Source: an uncultured Clostridia bacterium (GTDB taxonomy: Bacteria > Bacillota > Clostridia > Oscillospirales > Acutalibacteraceae). Taken from it: a stretch of 40,912 bases of DNA. The position numbers were made by a program, and so were the translations under genes. The stretch is taken from assembly GCA_944380885.1 (NCBI GenBank), contig CALWIZ010000021.1, positions 1-40,912 on the forward strand, written 5' to 3'. Below are positions 26,186-34,764 of the stretch, in pieces. Under the pieces are notes generated by a model. The model had not been told where the DNA came from and searched no databases. It saw only the letters and a list, made by a program, of their open reading frames with translations. The stretch's first letter is position 1. Every line of letters begins with the position of its first letter.

Positions 26186-27116
26186 CAATATCAAGGGAAG
26201 TCTTATTCTCTGTACGGCGGCGCTTATTTGGGGACTCGCCTTTGTAGCCCAGAGCGACGCCGCGGATCTTATCCCGCCCTTTACCATCAATGCCCTACGT
26301 TCATTTATCGGCGCGGCTGCGCTGTATGTGTTCTATCTTCTTACTACGCGCGGCAAAAAACCGTTTTTACCTGCTGAAAAAACGGTAAGAAAGCAGTTTT
26401 ACTTTGCGGCGCTCATATGCGGCTTTATGCTTGCCGTATCGGTAAATCTTCAGCAGTTCGGGCTTGCGGCATACCCCGACGGAGCCGCCGCGGCAGCCCG
26501 CGGAGGTTTTATTACGGCGCTGTATGTTGTTCTTGTTCCGGTTTTTTCGTTTTTTGCCGGAAAGAAAATAAGCGCGGTTATATGGCTAAGTGTTGCTGTG
26601 GCGCTTGCGGGATTCTATCTGTTGTGCCTTTCAGGCGGAGCAGGAGGAATTTACATGGGCGATGTTCTGATTTTCATTTGCGCGGTCAGCTTCAGTTTTC
26701 ATATTATGTCGGTAGATAAATTTGTAGGTATTACCGGAGGAATAAGACTCTCGGTAATGCAGTTTACGGTTGTCGGCATACTGTCGGCTGTACTGGCGTT
26801 AATATTTGAAAAACCTGTTTTTTCGGATATAATCGCCGCGGCACCGCAAATACTTTATCTCGGAATAATGTCGAGCGGAGTAGCGTACACTCTACAGATT
26901 GTAGGTCAGAAGTATGCCGAGCCGTCGGTCGCGTCACTTTCAATGAGCCTTGAAAGCGTTTTCGCGGCGCTCGGAGGCTGGATAATATCCGGAAATGTTC
27001 TCAAACCGCAGGAATTTGCCGGCTGTGCGCTTGTGTTTGCAGCGATAATCGCAGCGCAGCTTCCGGAAATTTTATCTTCAAAAGCAAAAAAACCGTCAGC
27101 GAAAAAATATAATTAA
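26175..27116 (+). CDS. EamA-family (DMT) permease
   Basis: This 313-residue membrane protein has about ten hydrophobic helices and two EamA repeats. The first begins AALIWGLAFVAQSDAA; the second lies around FICAVSFSFHIMSVD and ends with SLSMSLESVFAALGGWII, the usual closing motif of drug/metabolite transporters. The substrate is unknown. The start inside tex implies co-transcription; a terminator closes the unit at 27134. Confidence 0.88.
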   Translation: MKHNNIKGSLILCTAALIWGLAFVAQSDAADLIPPFTINALRSFIGAAALYVFYLLTTRGKKPFLPAEKTVRKQFYFAALICGFMLAVSVNLQQFGLAAYPDGAAAAARGGFITALYVVLVPVFSFFAGKKISAVIWLSVAVALAGFYLLCLSGGAGGIYMGDVLIFICAVSFSFHIMSVDKFVGITGGIRLSVMQFTVVGILSAVLALIFEKPVFSDIIAAAPQILYLGIMSSGVAYTLQIVGQKYAEPSVASLSMSLESVFAALGGWIISGNVLKPQEFAGCALVFAAIIAAQLPEILSSKAKKPSAKKYN

Positions 27117-27133
27117 TGTAAAGCTCAACATTT

Positions 27134-27180
27134 AAAGATACCGTTTGCATCTTTATGCCGATGGTGTCTTTTTGTATTTT
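27134..27180 (+). terminator. Terminator after the DMT permease
   Basis: AAAGATACC (27134-27142) pairs with GGTGTCTTT (27163-27171), with an inner GCAT/ATGC pairing, followed by a T-rich tail. Confidence 0.75.
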
Positions 27181-27191
27181 TATTGCTTTGG

Positions 27192-27220
27192 TTGACATGT
27201 CTAAATATATATAGTAGAAT
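27192..27220 (+). promoter_or_regulatory. Promoter of the PocR/AraC regulator
   Basis: TTGACA (27192-27197) and TAGAAT (27215-27220) are 17 bp apart. The start of transcription near 27227 makes the ATG at 27257 the natural start codon. Confidence 0.85.
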
Positions 27221-27256
27221 ATTATCGTGATTTGTGCAAAAAGCGTGGTGCGGGGT

Positions 27257-28114
27257 ATGCAGCTCATAGATGAAATTGACAGATATATAAATAGGCTGAA
27301 AAATGATTACGGTCTTTCCGTTACTCTTCATCCTACCGGAAGGGAATATCTTATTTCCAACAGCAGTCTTATAAAGTATAATTTTCACAACTCAGCATAT
27401 TGCACATTTATTAAATCAAACCGTGATGCTATGAGAACCTGTGTCAAAAAACAGTCGGCTATTGAAAAAAAGCTGATGACCGAAGAGGTTTTTACCGGTG
27501 TATGTTACGCAGGGGTGAAGGAAAGAGTTTACGGCTTTTATCTGAGGGATAAGTATCTTGGCTTTATTTCGGTCAGCGGTTATAAAGCGGACAAAGAGAT
27601 TTACGTACCGCGAATTAAAAAAATATGCAACGATTATCTGTTTACATATGACGATACGCTTGAGATATACGAGCGCCTGTCAGATAATTTTCCCGACACG
27701 GAAATGCTTGACAGTCTTATTTTTCCGCTCAGGAGAATGATTGAATACGGAAATATGATATTCGAAAACATAATAAGCGAGAAAAATTCGCTTTATGTGG
27801 AAATAATTCGTTATTTAAACGAGCACTTCTGCGACGATATTTCACTTAGAACACTGTCAGATACATTTGCGGCAAGTGTTTCACAGATTAGCCATACCTT
27901 CAAAAAGCATAACGGTAGAAGCGTAAGGGATTATATAAATATGCTTCGCATAGAGCTTGCAAAAGAACTTTTAAGACACACCGATAAGAACATAACGGAT
28001 ATTGCGATGATTACAGGGTACAGCGATAGCTGTTATTTCTGTAATGTTTTCAAGAAAATCACAGGAGTTACCCCGGGAGATTACAGAAAAGCCATACCGA
28101 CAAAACATTTCTAA
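27257..28114 (+). CDS. AraC-family regulator with PocR-type sensor domain
   Basis: This is a 285-residue DNA-binding regulator. Residues about 5-160 look like a PocR domain: a Cys-containing PAS-like fold (NSAYCTFIKSNRDAMRTCVKKQ, then TGVCYAGVKERVYGFYLRDK). The C-terminal 100 residues are an AraC double helix-turn-helix (ISLRTLSDTFAASVSQISHT and ITDIAMITGYSDSCYFCNVF, ending GVTPGDYRK). PocR of Salmonella responds to 1,2-propanediol and controls pdu/cob; no such genes are present here, so the target is unknown. The start at 27227 is rejected because it would fall on the transcription start. It is monocistronic, with its own promoter and terminator. Confidence 0.9.
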   Translation: MQLIDEIDRYINRLKNDYGLSVTLHPTGREYLISNSSLIKYNFHNSAYCTFIKSNRDAMRTCVKKQSAIEKKLMTEEVFTGVCYAGVKERVYGFYLRDKYLGFISVSGYKADKEIYVPRIKKICNDYLFTYDDTLEIYERLSDNFPDTEMLDSLIFPLRRMIEYGNMIFENIISEKNSLYVEIIRYLNEHFCDDISLRTLSDTFAASVSQISHTFKKHNGRSVRDYINMLRIELAKELLRHTDKNITDIAMITGYSDSCYFCNVFKKITGVTPGDYRKAIPTKHF

Positions 28115-28133
28115 ATCCGGAAACAGGATAACT

Positions 28134-28166
28134 AAAAACCTCTGCTGATGCGGCAGAGGTTTTTTA
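28134..28166. terminator. Bidirectional terminator between regulator and nitrilase gene
   Basis: AACCTCTGC pairs with GCAGAGGTT, flanked by A-run on the left and T-run on the right, so it can serve both converging genes. Confidence 0.85.
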
Positions 28167-28196
28167 TAAGCGGTATATACCGGTAAAAGAATAATA

Positions 28197-29033
28197 TTAA
28201 ATTTCTCTTATAAACGGCGGTAAAATTTCTGAATTAAGAAGTTCGGAATACGCTTTTACTTTCCTGAAAGTATTTCCCATCATTTCTGTTTCCCGGTATT
28301 TTCTGATGCGTTCCATATCAAAATCAGCGTAGAAAAAACCGATTTCTTTTTCGCCGGCTATAAGCAGGGTGTTATCTATGCATAACCCGTTTTCGTCCCA
28401 GCATATTGGAGAGAAGGCACAGGACTGTCCGGCGTTATCTCCGGGCGCATTAGCCATTGCTATTCCTGTCATATTCTCGTAAGCACGTGTTGACAAGGCG
28501 TTAAGCCTCGGCGTCATGCTTGCGCAGTCATTGGGCACAAGTATTATTTCAGCGCCTTTTAGCATAAGCACACGTGCGCTTTCAGGATATTCACGGTCAT
28601 AGCATATCATAATTCCGAGTTTTATTCCGTGAAAATCACATACTTTAAACTCACTTCCGCTTTCAAGGCAGATTTCATCTGAAAAATCACAGGTGTGAAC
28701 CTTTGAGTATGTCATTAAAATATTTCCTTGTTTGTCTATAACTATTGCGGAATTTTTCGGCTTTTTGTTTCCTTTTGTAAAGGAGGTGAGTACAACTCCG
28801 GTACCGTACTCGGCTGCCGCGCGGCATACGGTCTGTATTTCCACACAGTCTGTTTCAAGCGCGTCACAGTTTGTTACGGGGAAAAAGTAGCCTGTAAGAA
28901 AGCATTCGGGCAGCAGAAGAATGTCCGCACGCTGCTCAGAGGCGGTTTTTATAGCTGTCAAAACAGTTTTAAGGTTTTCTTTTACCGAGCCTTTTTGCGC
29001 CTGTTGTTGAAGTATTGCAACTCTGAATATCAT
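28197..29033 (-). CDS. Carbon-nitrogen hydrolase (nitrilase superfamily)
   Basis: This 278-residue cytosolic amidase hydrolyses a C-N bond through the Glu-Lys-Cys triad, seen as E43 in LLLPECFL, K111 in TYSKVHT and C144 in IMICYDREYP. Family relatives include N-carbamoylputrescine amidase, omega-amidase (Nit2) and the Nit1 repair enzyme for deaminated glutathione; the sequence does not decide between them. It follows the Nudix gene by 31 nt on the same strand, so the pair is likely one transcript. A weak AAGGG site precedes ATG 29033. Confidence 0.88.
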   Translation of the reverse strand: MIFRVAILQQQAQKGSVKENLKTVLTAIKTASEQRADILLLPECFLTGYFFPVTNCDALETDCVEIQTVCRAAAEYGTGVVLTSFTKGNKKPKNSAIVIDKQGNILMTYSKVHTCDFSDEICLESGSEFKVCDFHGIKLGIMICYDREYPESARVLMLKGAEIILVPNDCASMTPRLNALSTRAYENMTGIAMANAPGDNAGQSCAFSPICWDENGLCIDNTLLIAGEKEIGFFYADFDMERIRKYRETEMMGNTFRKVKAYSELLNSEILPPFIREI

Positions 29034-29064
29034 TTTGAAATTACCCTTTCCGAAAGGCTAATAG

Positions 29065-29613
29065 TCAGATTTTTCCGCTGTCTTTCAGCAGCTTCAGCTT
29101 TAAAACTGCCGCCTGTGTTTTAGCATCGGTTATTTCGCCTGAAAGTATCATTTCGACAGCGGTATCAAGCGGAATTTTTTCAACTGTCAAAAATTCGTCG
29201 TCGTCCGGCTGCTGCTCGCCGTAGCTCAGACCTGTCGCGGCATACATCCAGATAATTTCACCGCAATAGCCGGGTGAGGGATACAGCTTTCCAAGAGGTA
29301 TAAATTTTTCGGCCTTCGCACCGGTTTCCTCCTTTAACTCACGTATTCCGCACTCAAGCGGGTCTTCGCCGTCTTTATCACGTTTTCCAGCGGGTATTTC
29401 CGGAATGACTTCCATATAAGGATAACGGAACTGTCTTACAAAAAGCACCTCGTTATTATCGGTGAGCGCTGCAACGCATACTCCGCCCGGGTGTTCAATT
29501 ACTTCGCGTGTAGAGGTATTCCCATTAGGCAACAGCGCTTTATCTTTTCTTACGTTGATAATTTTCCCTTTGTAGACGTATTCTTTTGATAATTGTTTCT
29601 CTTCTAAATTCAT
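29065..29613 (-). CDS. Nudix hydrolase, ADP-ribose pyrophosphatase type
   Basis: This 182-residue enzyme probably hydrolyses ADP-ribose to AMP and ribose-5-phosphate. The order is beta-rich N-terminus, FVRQFRYPYMEVIPEIPAGK (58-77), then the Nudix box with RELKEETG (91-98), all typical of NudF/ADPRase. In the box, Gly76 and the next conserved Glu83 are separated by six residues instead of the consensus five, a one-residue insertion in the loop. AAGGAAGG precedes ATG 29613. It is divergent from the M14 peptidase gene, with only 56 bp between starts. Confidence 0.9.
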   Translation of the reverse strand: MNLEEKQLSKEYVYKGKIINVRKDKALLPNGNTSTREVIEHPGGVCVAALTDNNEVLFVRQFRYPYMEVIPEIPAGKRDKDGEDPLECGIRELKEETGAKAEKFIPLGKLYPSPGYCGEIIWMYAATGLSYGEQQPDDDEFLTVEKIPLDTAVEMILSGEITDAKTQAAVLKLKLLKDSGKI

Positions 29614-29669
29614 TATCTTTACCTTCCTTAAATATAATTATATATAGGTTATTTTTAGGAGCGATACGA

Positions 29670-30572
29670 ATGGGTAATATTGTAAACTCAGCGGAGTATG
29701 ATTATGCAGGCAGAAAAAAGTTGATCGATTCTCTGTGCAGCGAATATGGGTTTATTAAAAGACGTGTTATAGGCAGAAGCTGCGGCGGACGTGATATTAC
29801 CGCCTTGAAAATCGGGGCATGTGAGGAGTATTGCCTCATTGCTGCAGCTTTTCACGGTAGCGAGCGCATAACATCAGTGGTACTTCTTATGTTTATTGAA
29901 AAGCTTTGTGCCGCAATAGCCGGTGGAGGAGAAATAAAAGGAATAAGGGCGGCGAGGGCACTTAACGGAAAGGGGGTCATATTTGTCCCGTGCGTTAATC
30001 CTGACGGATGCGAAATATCGCTTAAAGGCTCTGTTGCCTGTGGAGAGCTTGCGGGAGCAATAGGTAAAATGTGCAGAAATGATTTCGCCCACTGGAACGC
30101 CAATTTAAGAGGGGTAGATATCAACCATAATTTCAATGCCGGATGGCAGCAGCTGCGTGAAAAAGAAATGGCGGCGGGAATATACTGTCCGGGTCCTACA
30201 AGGTTCGGTGGGTTCAGACCTGAAAGTGAACCGGAAACACTTGCTTTAACCGAGCTTTGCAGAACGGTGAATATACGCCATGTAACAGCACTTCATTCGC
30301 AGGGCGAGGTAATTTACTGGAGCTATGCCGGAAATACACCGAAAAGAAGCAAAAAAATGGCTGAAATAATGGCGACATCATCTGGCTACGCGCTTGATAC
30401 TCCCGTAGGAATAGCGGACGGAGGGGGATTTAAAGATTGGTTTATAAGTGAGTTCGGGAGACCGGGTTTTACAGTTGAGCTGGGACAGGGAAAAAATCCT
30501 CTTCCTGCTGAAAACGCCGGAAAAATACTTGACCGTGTAAGTGAAATGCTTATGCTTTGTATAATGATGTGA
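29670..30572 (+). CDS. M14-family zinc carboxypeptidase, cytosolic
   Basis: This 300-residue metallopeptidase is of the kind that cleaves gamma-D-Glu-diaminopimelate bonds in murein peptides (MpaA-like), but substrate is inferred. Zinc ligands H62 and E65 are in FHGSE, the third ligand His is in ALHSQG near 208, the catalytic Glu is in FTVELGQG near 270, and NPDG near 110-113 is conserved. No signal peptide is seen, so it would act on imported or recycled peptides inside the cell. ATG at 29670 has AGGAG 8 nt upstream; the longer frame overlaps the divergent Nudix gene. A terminator follows at 30592. Confidence 0.85.
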   Translation: MGNIVNSAEYDYAGRKKLIDSLCSEYGFIKRRVIGRSCGGRDITALKIGACEEYCLIAAAFHGSERITSVVLLMFIEKLCAAIAGGGEIKGIRAARALNGKGVIFVPCVNPDGCEISLKGSVACGELAGAIGKMCRNDFAHWNANLRGVDINHNFNAGWQQLREKEMAAGIYCPGPTRFGGFRPESEPETLALTELCRTVNIRHVTALHSQGEVIYWSYAGNTPKRSKKMAEIMATSSGYALDTPVGIADGGGFKDWFISEFGRPGFTVELGQGKNPLPAENAGKILDRVSEMLMLCIMM

Positions 30573-30591
30573 AGAGTGTAATTACAGTTAA

Positions 30592-30623
30592 GGGCTGCCG
30601 TTTTTTGCGGCAGCCCTTTTTTT
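30592..30623 (+). terminator. Terminator after the M14 peptidase gene
   Basis: GGGCTGCCG pairs perfectly with CGGCAGCCC and is followed by seven T, directed rightward. It lies 3 bp from the oadA stop; the minus strand lacks a T-run after it. Confidence 0.88.
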
Positions 30624-30625
30624 AA

Positions 30626-32050
30626 TTATACAGAAAGATCTTCGACAATAAGAGTGCGGACGCCGTTTTCGTCTGTAACAGCTTTCTTTTCTTCAGGCGC
30701 TTTGTCACGTTCAGCAAGGAATTTTTCGGCGACCTGAGGGAAGAGAGCGTAGCTTAATACGTCTTCCTCGCATTTTCCGAGACCCTTTGACTTCATTTCT
30801 TCGGCATAGGTTTTAATCTCAGGCTCAATAAGGTCGGCAGGACGGCAGGTAATAACCTTGTCATCACCTATAGCTTTTTTGCGTACTTCCTCATTTACAG
30901 GGGCGGGAAGTCTGCCGTATTCACCGCGCAATAGAGCCTTTGACTCTTTCGTTACCATTTTATAACGCTCGCCGGAAAGCACGTTGAGCACAGCCTGCGT
31001 TCCTACTATCTGAGAAGTCGGTGTAACAAGCGGCGGATAACCGAAATCTTTTCTTACCTTCGGGACTTCCGCCAAAACATCATAATACTTGTCTTCAGCA
31101 TTTGCCTGTTTAAGCTGCGAGAGCAGGTTTGAAAGCATTCCGCCCGGGACCTGATAAATCAGTGTTTTAGTATCAACATTGAGAACCTTGGGATCAAGAA
31201 TTCCCTCTGCCTTCATTCTGTCGGCAACCTTGCGGAAATGAGCAGCGATATCGCTGAGCTTGGCAAGATCAAGACCGGTGTCGCGTTCGGTTCCCTGAAG
31301 CGTAGCAACAAGCGCTTCGGTTGACGGATTTGACGTTCCGTTCGCGAAAGGAGAAAGGGCACAGTCAACTATATCAACACCTGCCTGCGCCGCCATAAGG
31401 TAAGTCATATCACCTGTACCGGTCGTGTTATGCGTATGCAGATGAATCGGAACGGAAATATTTTCTTTCAGCTTCTTAACAAGCGAATAAGCATTGTAGG
31501 GAAGAAGAAGATTAGCCATATCCTTGATGCAGATAACGTCAGCGCCCATTTTTTCAAGCGTTTTCGCAAGTTCTACAAAGTAATCCTCGTTGTGTACCGG
31601 ACTTACAGTGTAACTCATGGCAGCTTCGCAGATACCGCCGTATTTTTTACAGCTTTTCATTGCCTGTTCCATATTGCGTGTATCGTTGAGAGCATCAAAA
31701 ATCCTGATAACGTCAATACCGTTTTCAATAGATTTCTTTACAAACATATCAACGACATCGTCAGCGTAGTGCTTGTAGCCGAGAATATTCTGACCGCGCA
31801 GAAGCATTTGCAGCTTGGTATTGGGCATATGCTTTTTGAGGGTGCGTAATCTCTCCCATGGGTCTTCACCGAGGAAACGCATACAAGCGTCAAAAGTAGC
31901 CCCGCCCCAGCATTCAAGGCTCCAGTAACCGACAGCATCAAGTTTTTCAAGCGCCGGAAGCATATCTTCAATTCTCATTCTGGTAGCCGCCTGTGATTGG
32001 TGGGCGTCACGCAGAATAGTATCGGTAATATAAAGTTTTTTGTTTTCCAT
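30626..32050 (-). CDS. oadA: Oxaloacetate decarboxylase alpha subunit (carboxyltransferase)
   Basis: This moves the carboxyl group of oxaloacetate to biotin, the first step of Na+-coupled decarboxylation. It is a TIM barrel with metal-binding TDTILRDAHQS (9-19), the carboxyl-carrier Lys region CIKDMANLL (around 175) and HLHTHNTTGTGD (around 205-216), followed by the conserved PycB/OadA C-terminal domain. At 474 residues it lacks the fused biotin domain found in Klebsiella OadA; a separate carrier is encoded upstream. Its barrel type points to oxaloacetate rather than methylmalonyl-CoA or glutaconyl-CoA. It is last in the G-carrier-B-A operon. Confidence 0.93.
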   Translation of the reverse strand: MENKKLYITDTILRDAHQSQAATRMRIEDMLPALEKLDAVGYWSLECWGGATFDACMRFLGEDPWERLRTLKKHMPNTKLQMLLRGQNILGYKHYADDVVDMFVKKSIENGIDVIRIFDALNDTRNMEQAMKSCKKYGGICEAAMSYTVSPVHNEDYFVELAKTLEKMGADVICIKDMANLLLPYNAYSLVKKLKENISVPIHLHTHNTTGTGDMTYLMAAQAGVDIVDCALSPFANGTSNPSTEALVATLQGTERDTGLDLAKLSDIAAHFRKVADRMKAEGILDPKVLNVDTKTLIYQVPGGMLSNLLSQLKQANAEDKYYDVLAEVPKVRKDFGYPPLVTPTSQIVGTQAVLNVLSGERYKMVTKESKALLRGEYGRLPAPVNEEVRKKAIGDDKVITCRPADLIEPEIKTYAEEMKSKGLGKCEEDVLSYALFPQVAEKFLAERDKAPEEKKAVTDENGVRTLIVEDLSV

Positions 32051-32067
32051 ATAAGATACTCCTTAAA

Positions 32068-33276
32068 TCAGCCGAGCAGCGAGATGAGAACACCGGCGGC
32101 AATAGCCGAGCCGATAACACCTGCAACATTCGGACCCATAGCGTGCATAAGCAGGAAGTTTGACGGATTTTCCTTCTGTCCAACAGACTGCGAAACACGT
32201 GCTGCCATCGGAACTGCCGAAACACCTGCAGAACCGATAAGGGGATTTATCTTGTTCTTTGAGAAGAGGTTCATAAACTTGGCGAGTAATACACCACCGG
32301 CGGTACCGAGACCGAAAGCGACAACACCCATCGCAAGAATCTTAAGGGTCTGAATATTGAGGAAGGCCTCGGCAGTAGCAGTGGCTCCGACAGATATTCC
32401 GAGGAATATAGTAACAATATTCATAAGCTCATTCTGAGCGGTTTTGCAAAGTCTTTCCGCTACACCGGACTCTTTCCAGAGGTTACCGAGCATAAGACAT
32501 CCGACCAGCGGGGTAGCAGAAGGAACAAGAAGCGCCACAAAGATGGTTACGGCAATAGGAAATATAATCCTTTCGGTCTTTGTAGCCTGACGAAGCGGCT
32601 TCATAACTATCTGACGCTCTTTCTTAGTGGTAAGCAGCTTCATTATAGGCGGCTGGATAACCGGAACAAGCGCCATATAGGAATAAGCTGCAACAGCAAT
32701 CGGACCTAAAAGGTTAGGATACAGCTTTGATGTGGTGTAAATAGCGGTAGGACCGTCTGCACCGCCGATGATACCGATTGAAGCAGCGGCTTCCTGAGAA
32801 AAACCTAAGTATACGCAGCCGACAAATGTAACAAAAATTCCTATTTGGGCGGCTGCTCCCAAAAGCAGTGATTTCGGATTGGCAATAAGGGGCCCGAAAT
32901 CGGTCATTGCTCCTATGCCGACAAATATCAGACACGGATACAGACAGGTCTTGACTCCTATATAAAGTATGTCAAGCAATCCTCCGTTGCTTACTATGTG
33001 ACCGTAGCTGTGATAAAATTCACTGCTTGAATCCATAAACTCACTCCAAAGATCGGTGTGATACATGGCGTCATTAGGCGTAAAGGCCGTAAGATTTGTC
33101 AGCAGCATGCCGAAAGCAATTCCTACAAGCAGCAGCGGCTCAAACTGTTTCTTTATTCCCAGCCACAGAAGAAGTAAAGAAACAAGTATCATAACAAGAG
33201 AAGCCCAGTTTTCTTTAAGATTCGCAAAAAGAAGATAAAATCCGGTCTCCTTGGCAAAATTTATTATTTCCTCCAT
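32068..33276 (-). CDS. oadB: Na+-translocating decarboxylase beta subunit
   Basis: This integral membrane protein decarboxylates carboxybiotin and pumps 1-2 Na+ outward. It has many hydrophobic helices and the conserved Na+-site loop [14 protein letters not shown] (with the key Asp in GGADGP), a charged middle loop ([13 protein letters not shown]) and [13 protein letters not shown] near the end. The length of 402 fits the family. It lies 17 nt upstream of oadA and 25 nt downstream of the biotin carrier gene. Confidence 0.95.
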   Translation of the reverse strand: MEEIINFAKETGFYLLFANLKENWASLVMILVSLLLLWLGIKKQFEPLLLVGIAFGMLLTNLTAFTPNDAMYHTDLWSEFMDSSSEFYHSYGHIVSNGGLLDILYIGVKTCLYPCLIFVGIGAMTDFGPLIANPKSLLLGAAAQIGIFVTFVGCVYLGFSQEAAASIGIIGGADGPTAIYTTSKLYPNLLGPIAVAAYSYMALVPVIQPPIMKLLTTKKERQIVMKPLRQATKTERIIFPIAVTIFVALLVPSATPLVGCLMLGNLWKESGVAERLCKTAQNELMNIVTIFLGISVGATATAEAFLNIQTLKILAMGVVAFGLGTAGGVLLAKFMNLFSKNKINPLIGSAGVSAVPMAARVSQSVGQKENPSNFLLMHAMGPNVAGVIGSAIAAGVLISLLG

Positions 33277-33301
33277 TGTTTTCTGTCTCCTTAAAAGGTA
33301 A

Positions 33302-33664
33302 TCAACCGATGACGCAAAGCAAATCGCCAGTGTTTACCGAAGCGCCCTTGGTAACATTTACGGAAGCTATTGTTCCGTCACACGGAGCCATAATCTCGTT
33401 TTCCATCTTCATGGCTTCGAGAATCATAAGTACATCACCTTTTTTAACTGCGGAGCCGTTTGAAACATTTACGCTCAGAATAGTACCGGGCATCGGGCTT
33501 GTGATTTTTTCACCGCCGGCAGGAGCAGCGGCAGCAGCGGCAGCAGGAGCGGCAGCAGGAGCGGCAGGAGCAGCAGGAGCAGGAGCTTTAATATCAGCCG
33601 CGTTCACGGCTTCGACAGTTACTTCATATGCGGTACCGTTTACAGTTACATTGTATTTTTTCAT
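33302..33664 (-). CDS. Biotin carboxyl carrier protein of the decarboxylase
   Basis: This 120-residue carrier shuttles CO2 on biotin between OadA and OadB. An N-terminal strand region (1-25) is joined by a flexible Ala/Pro linker (about 27-50) to a biotinyl domain with EAMKMENE; Lys86 in AMKM is the biotin site. Such free-standing carriers replace the fused domain in many Clostridia (like GcdC or MmdC). Confidence 0.95.
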   Translation of the reverse strand: MKKYNVTVNGTAYEVTVEAVNAADIKAPAPAAPAAPAAAPAAAAAAAPAGGEKITSPMPGTILSVNVSNGSAVKKGDVLMILEAMKMENEIMAPCDGTIASVNVTKGASVNTGDLLCVIG

Positions 33665-33681
33665 TTTAAAACACCTTTTTC

Positions 33682-33945
33682 TTATATTTTTCTGAATGAA
33701 TGAATTCTTATTGCGGAAACATCAGTTCCCATTTCCTCTGCGAGCACGGCGGATACCGCGGCGATTATCTCCTGACGGTTTACAATCACCTCAGGAGCTT
33801 CAGCTACCGGAGCGGTTTCCGCAGTTTGAACATTTTTTTCGGCGGCACAGCATATTGCACCGAGAATTTTACACAGGATAACAATACAGATAAGACCCAC
33901 GAAAACTGTTCCGATTCCCATTGCGACAATGAACGCATTAGACAT
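33682..33945 (-). CDS. oadG: Decarboxylase gamma (OadG-family) subunit
   Basis: This 87-residue protein has one N-terminal membrane helix (about 3-31), a linker, and a short cytosolic C-terminal region (VNRQEIIAAVSAVLAEEMG). OadG subunits hold the alpha and beta subunits together; the C-terminal pattern is shared with many clostridial OadG-like proteins. ATG at 33945 is placed 8 nt after GGGGAGG; GTG at 33954 is too close to that site. It is the first gene of the operon behind the promoter at 34036-34064. Confidence 0.85.
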   Translation of the reverse strand: MSNAFIVAMGIGTVFVGLICIVILCKILGAICCAAEKNVQTAETAPVAEAPEVIVNRQEIIAAVSAVLAEEMGTDVSAIRIHSFRKI

Positions 33946-34250
33946 AAAACGCACCTCCCCACGGCAAAAAAAATACTCATTTTTATCACAAAAATCTGTT
34001 TGTCATAAAAATAACATATTTGCCCAATTAACCCTATTATATATACGATATCAAGTATTTACAATAATTAAATTATATTCTTATCGATTTTTTAACGTAA
34101 ATAAAAAATATTTAAGATTTTCTTAACATCAAAAAGAGTGTAACAAATTTTGCCTGCGAAAATAAAATAATATTGGACAACATCTGAAACCATAAACCGT
34201 AATGATATTTCGGAAATGCAAAAATGTTCTGAAAGGAGAATGAAGGAATT
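33946..34250. other. Divergent AT-rich gap between the oad and cotJ operons
   Basis: It contains the oad promoter (34036-34064, minus strand) and the cotJA ribosome site (AAAGGAG at about 34233). The rest is AT-rich, with no ORF and no strong hairpin. A sporulation sigma-E promoter is expected upstream of cotJA from the operon's role, but no box is clear enough to mark. Confidence 0.6.
34036..34064 (-). promoter_or_regulatory. Promoter of the oad Na+-pump operon
   Basis: On the minus strand TTGTAA (34064-34059) and TATAAT (34041-34036) are 17 bp apart. The leader to oadG is about 85 nt, with no hairpin suggesting a riboswitch. Confidence 0.75.
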
Positions 34251-34502
34251 ATGCATAAAATGTTTGATATGTCCGAATTTTACAGAACAAACAGTCAGAA
34301 CGAAACAATTCCTGTGTTTGCGCAGGCGCAGCAGCCTGACATGGCTTTTCGTCCGGTCAGGGAATGCATTGACCCGCTTACAATGGTATTTATAAACGCA
34401 CAGCCGTTCGGAAAGGTATATGATACCGATGAGGCGTTTGAGAACGGTACGCTGTTTCCTGACCTGAATAAGCCTTTTTTGGGAGGTGAGAAATATGAAT
34501 GA
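34251..34502 (+). CDS. cotJA: Spore coat-associated protein CotJA
   Basis: This 83-residue protein belongs to the cotJ operon, made in the mother cell during sporulation in Bacillus under sigma-E and incorporated into the spore coat. The family core RPVRECIDPLTMVFINAQPF is at 35-54, followed by YDTDEAFENGTLFPDLNKPF. AAAGGAG and AAGGA lie upstream; the start at 34251 is somewhat uncertain because a second ATG is at 34260. It overlaps cotJB by 8 nt. Confidence 0.93.
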   Translation: MHKMFDMSEFYRTNSQNETIPVFAQAQQPDMAFRPVRECIDPLTMVFINAQPFGKVYDTDEAFENGTLFPDLNKPFLGGEKYE

Positions 34503-34761
34503 GCGTGCTGCAATGAAGAAAAAAATATACGAGCTGGACTTTGCGCTGTATGAGCTTGTTCTGTTTCTTGATTCCCACCCTACAAGCCGAAGAGCGATGC
34601 AGCTTATGTCGGAATACAGAAAAAAAAGGGACAATGCCGTGAAAGAATATGAGTCGAAATACGGCAAATATATAGTTACGACAAATGATGTGCCCATGTC
34701 GGACAGCTGGAAATGGATTGACGGTCCATGGCCGTGGGATACCGATTTTATGGAGGGCTGA
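34495..34761 (+). CDS. cotJB: Spore coat protein CotJB
   Basis: This 88-residue coat protein is the second gene of cotJ. It has the typical helical LDFALYELVLFLDSHPTS and a C-terminal WKWIDGPWPWD, rich in Trp and Pro. ATG at 34495 has GGGAGGTG 6-7 nt upstream; a GTG at 34486 lies within that site. The gene begins before the cotJA stop and ends 3 nt before cotJC. Confidence 0.93.
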   Translation: MNERAAMKKKIYELDFALYELVLFLDSHPTSRRAMQLMSEYRKKRDNAVKEYESKYGKYIVTTNDVPMSDSWKWIDGPWPWDTDFMEG

Positions 34762-34764
34762 GTT

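Noticed and set aside
33520..33600. Tandem repeat of GCAGGAGC-like units
   Set aside because: It encodes the Ala/Pro linker of the biotin carrier, a normal low-complexity linker in this family.
34100..34240. Sigma-E promoter upstream of cotJA
   Set aside because: An ATAATATT...CATAAAC pair at workable spacing is visible, but the match to the sigma-E consensus is too loose in AT-rich DNA to annotate.
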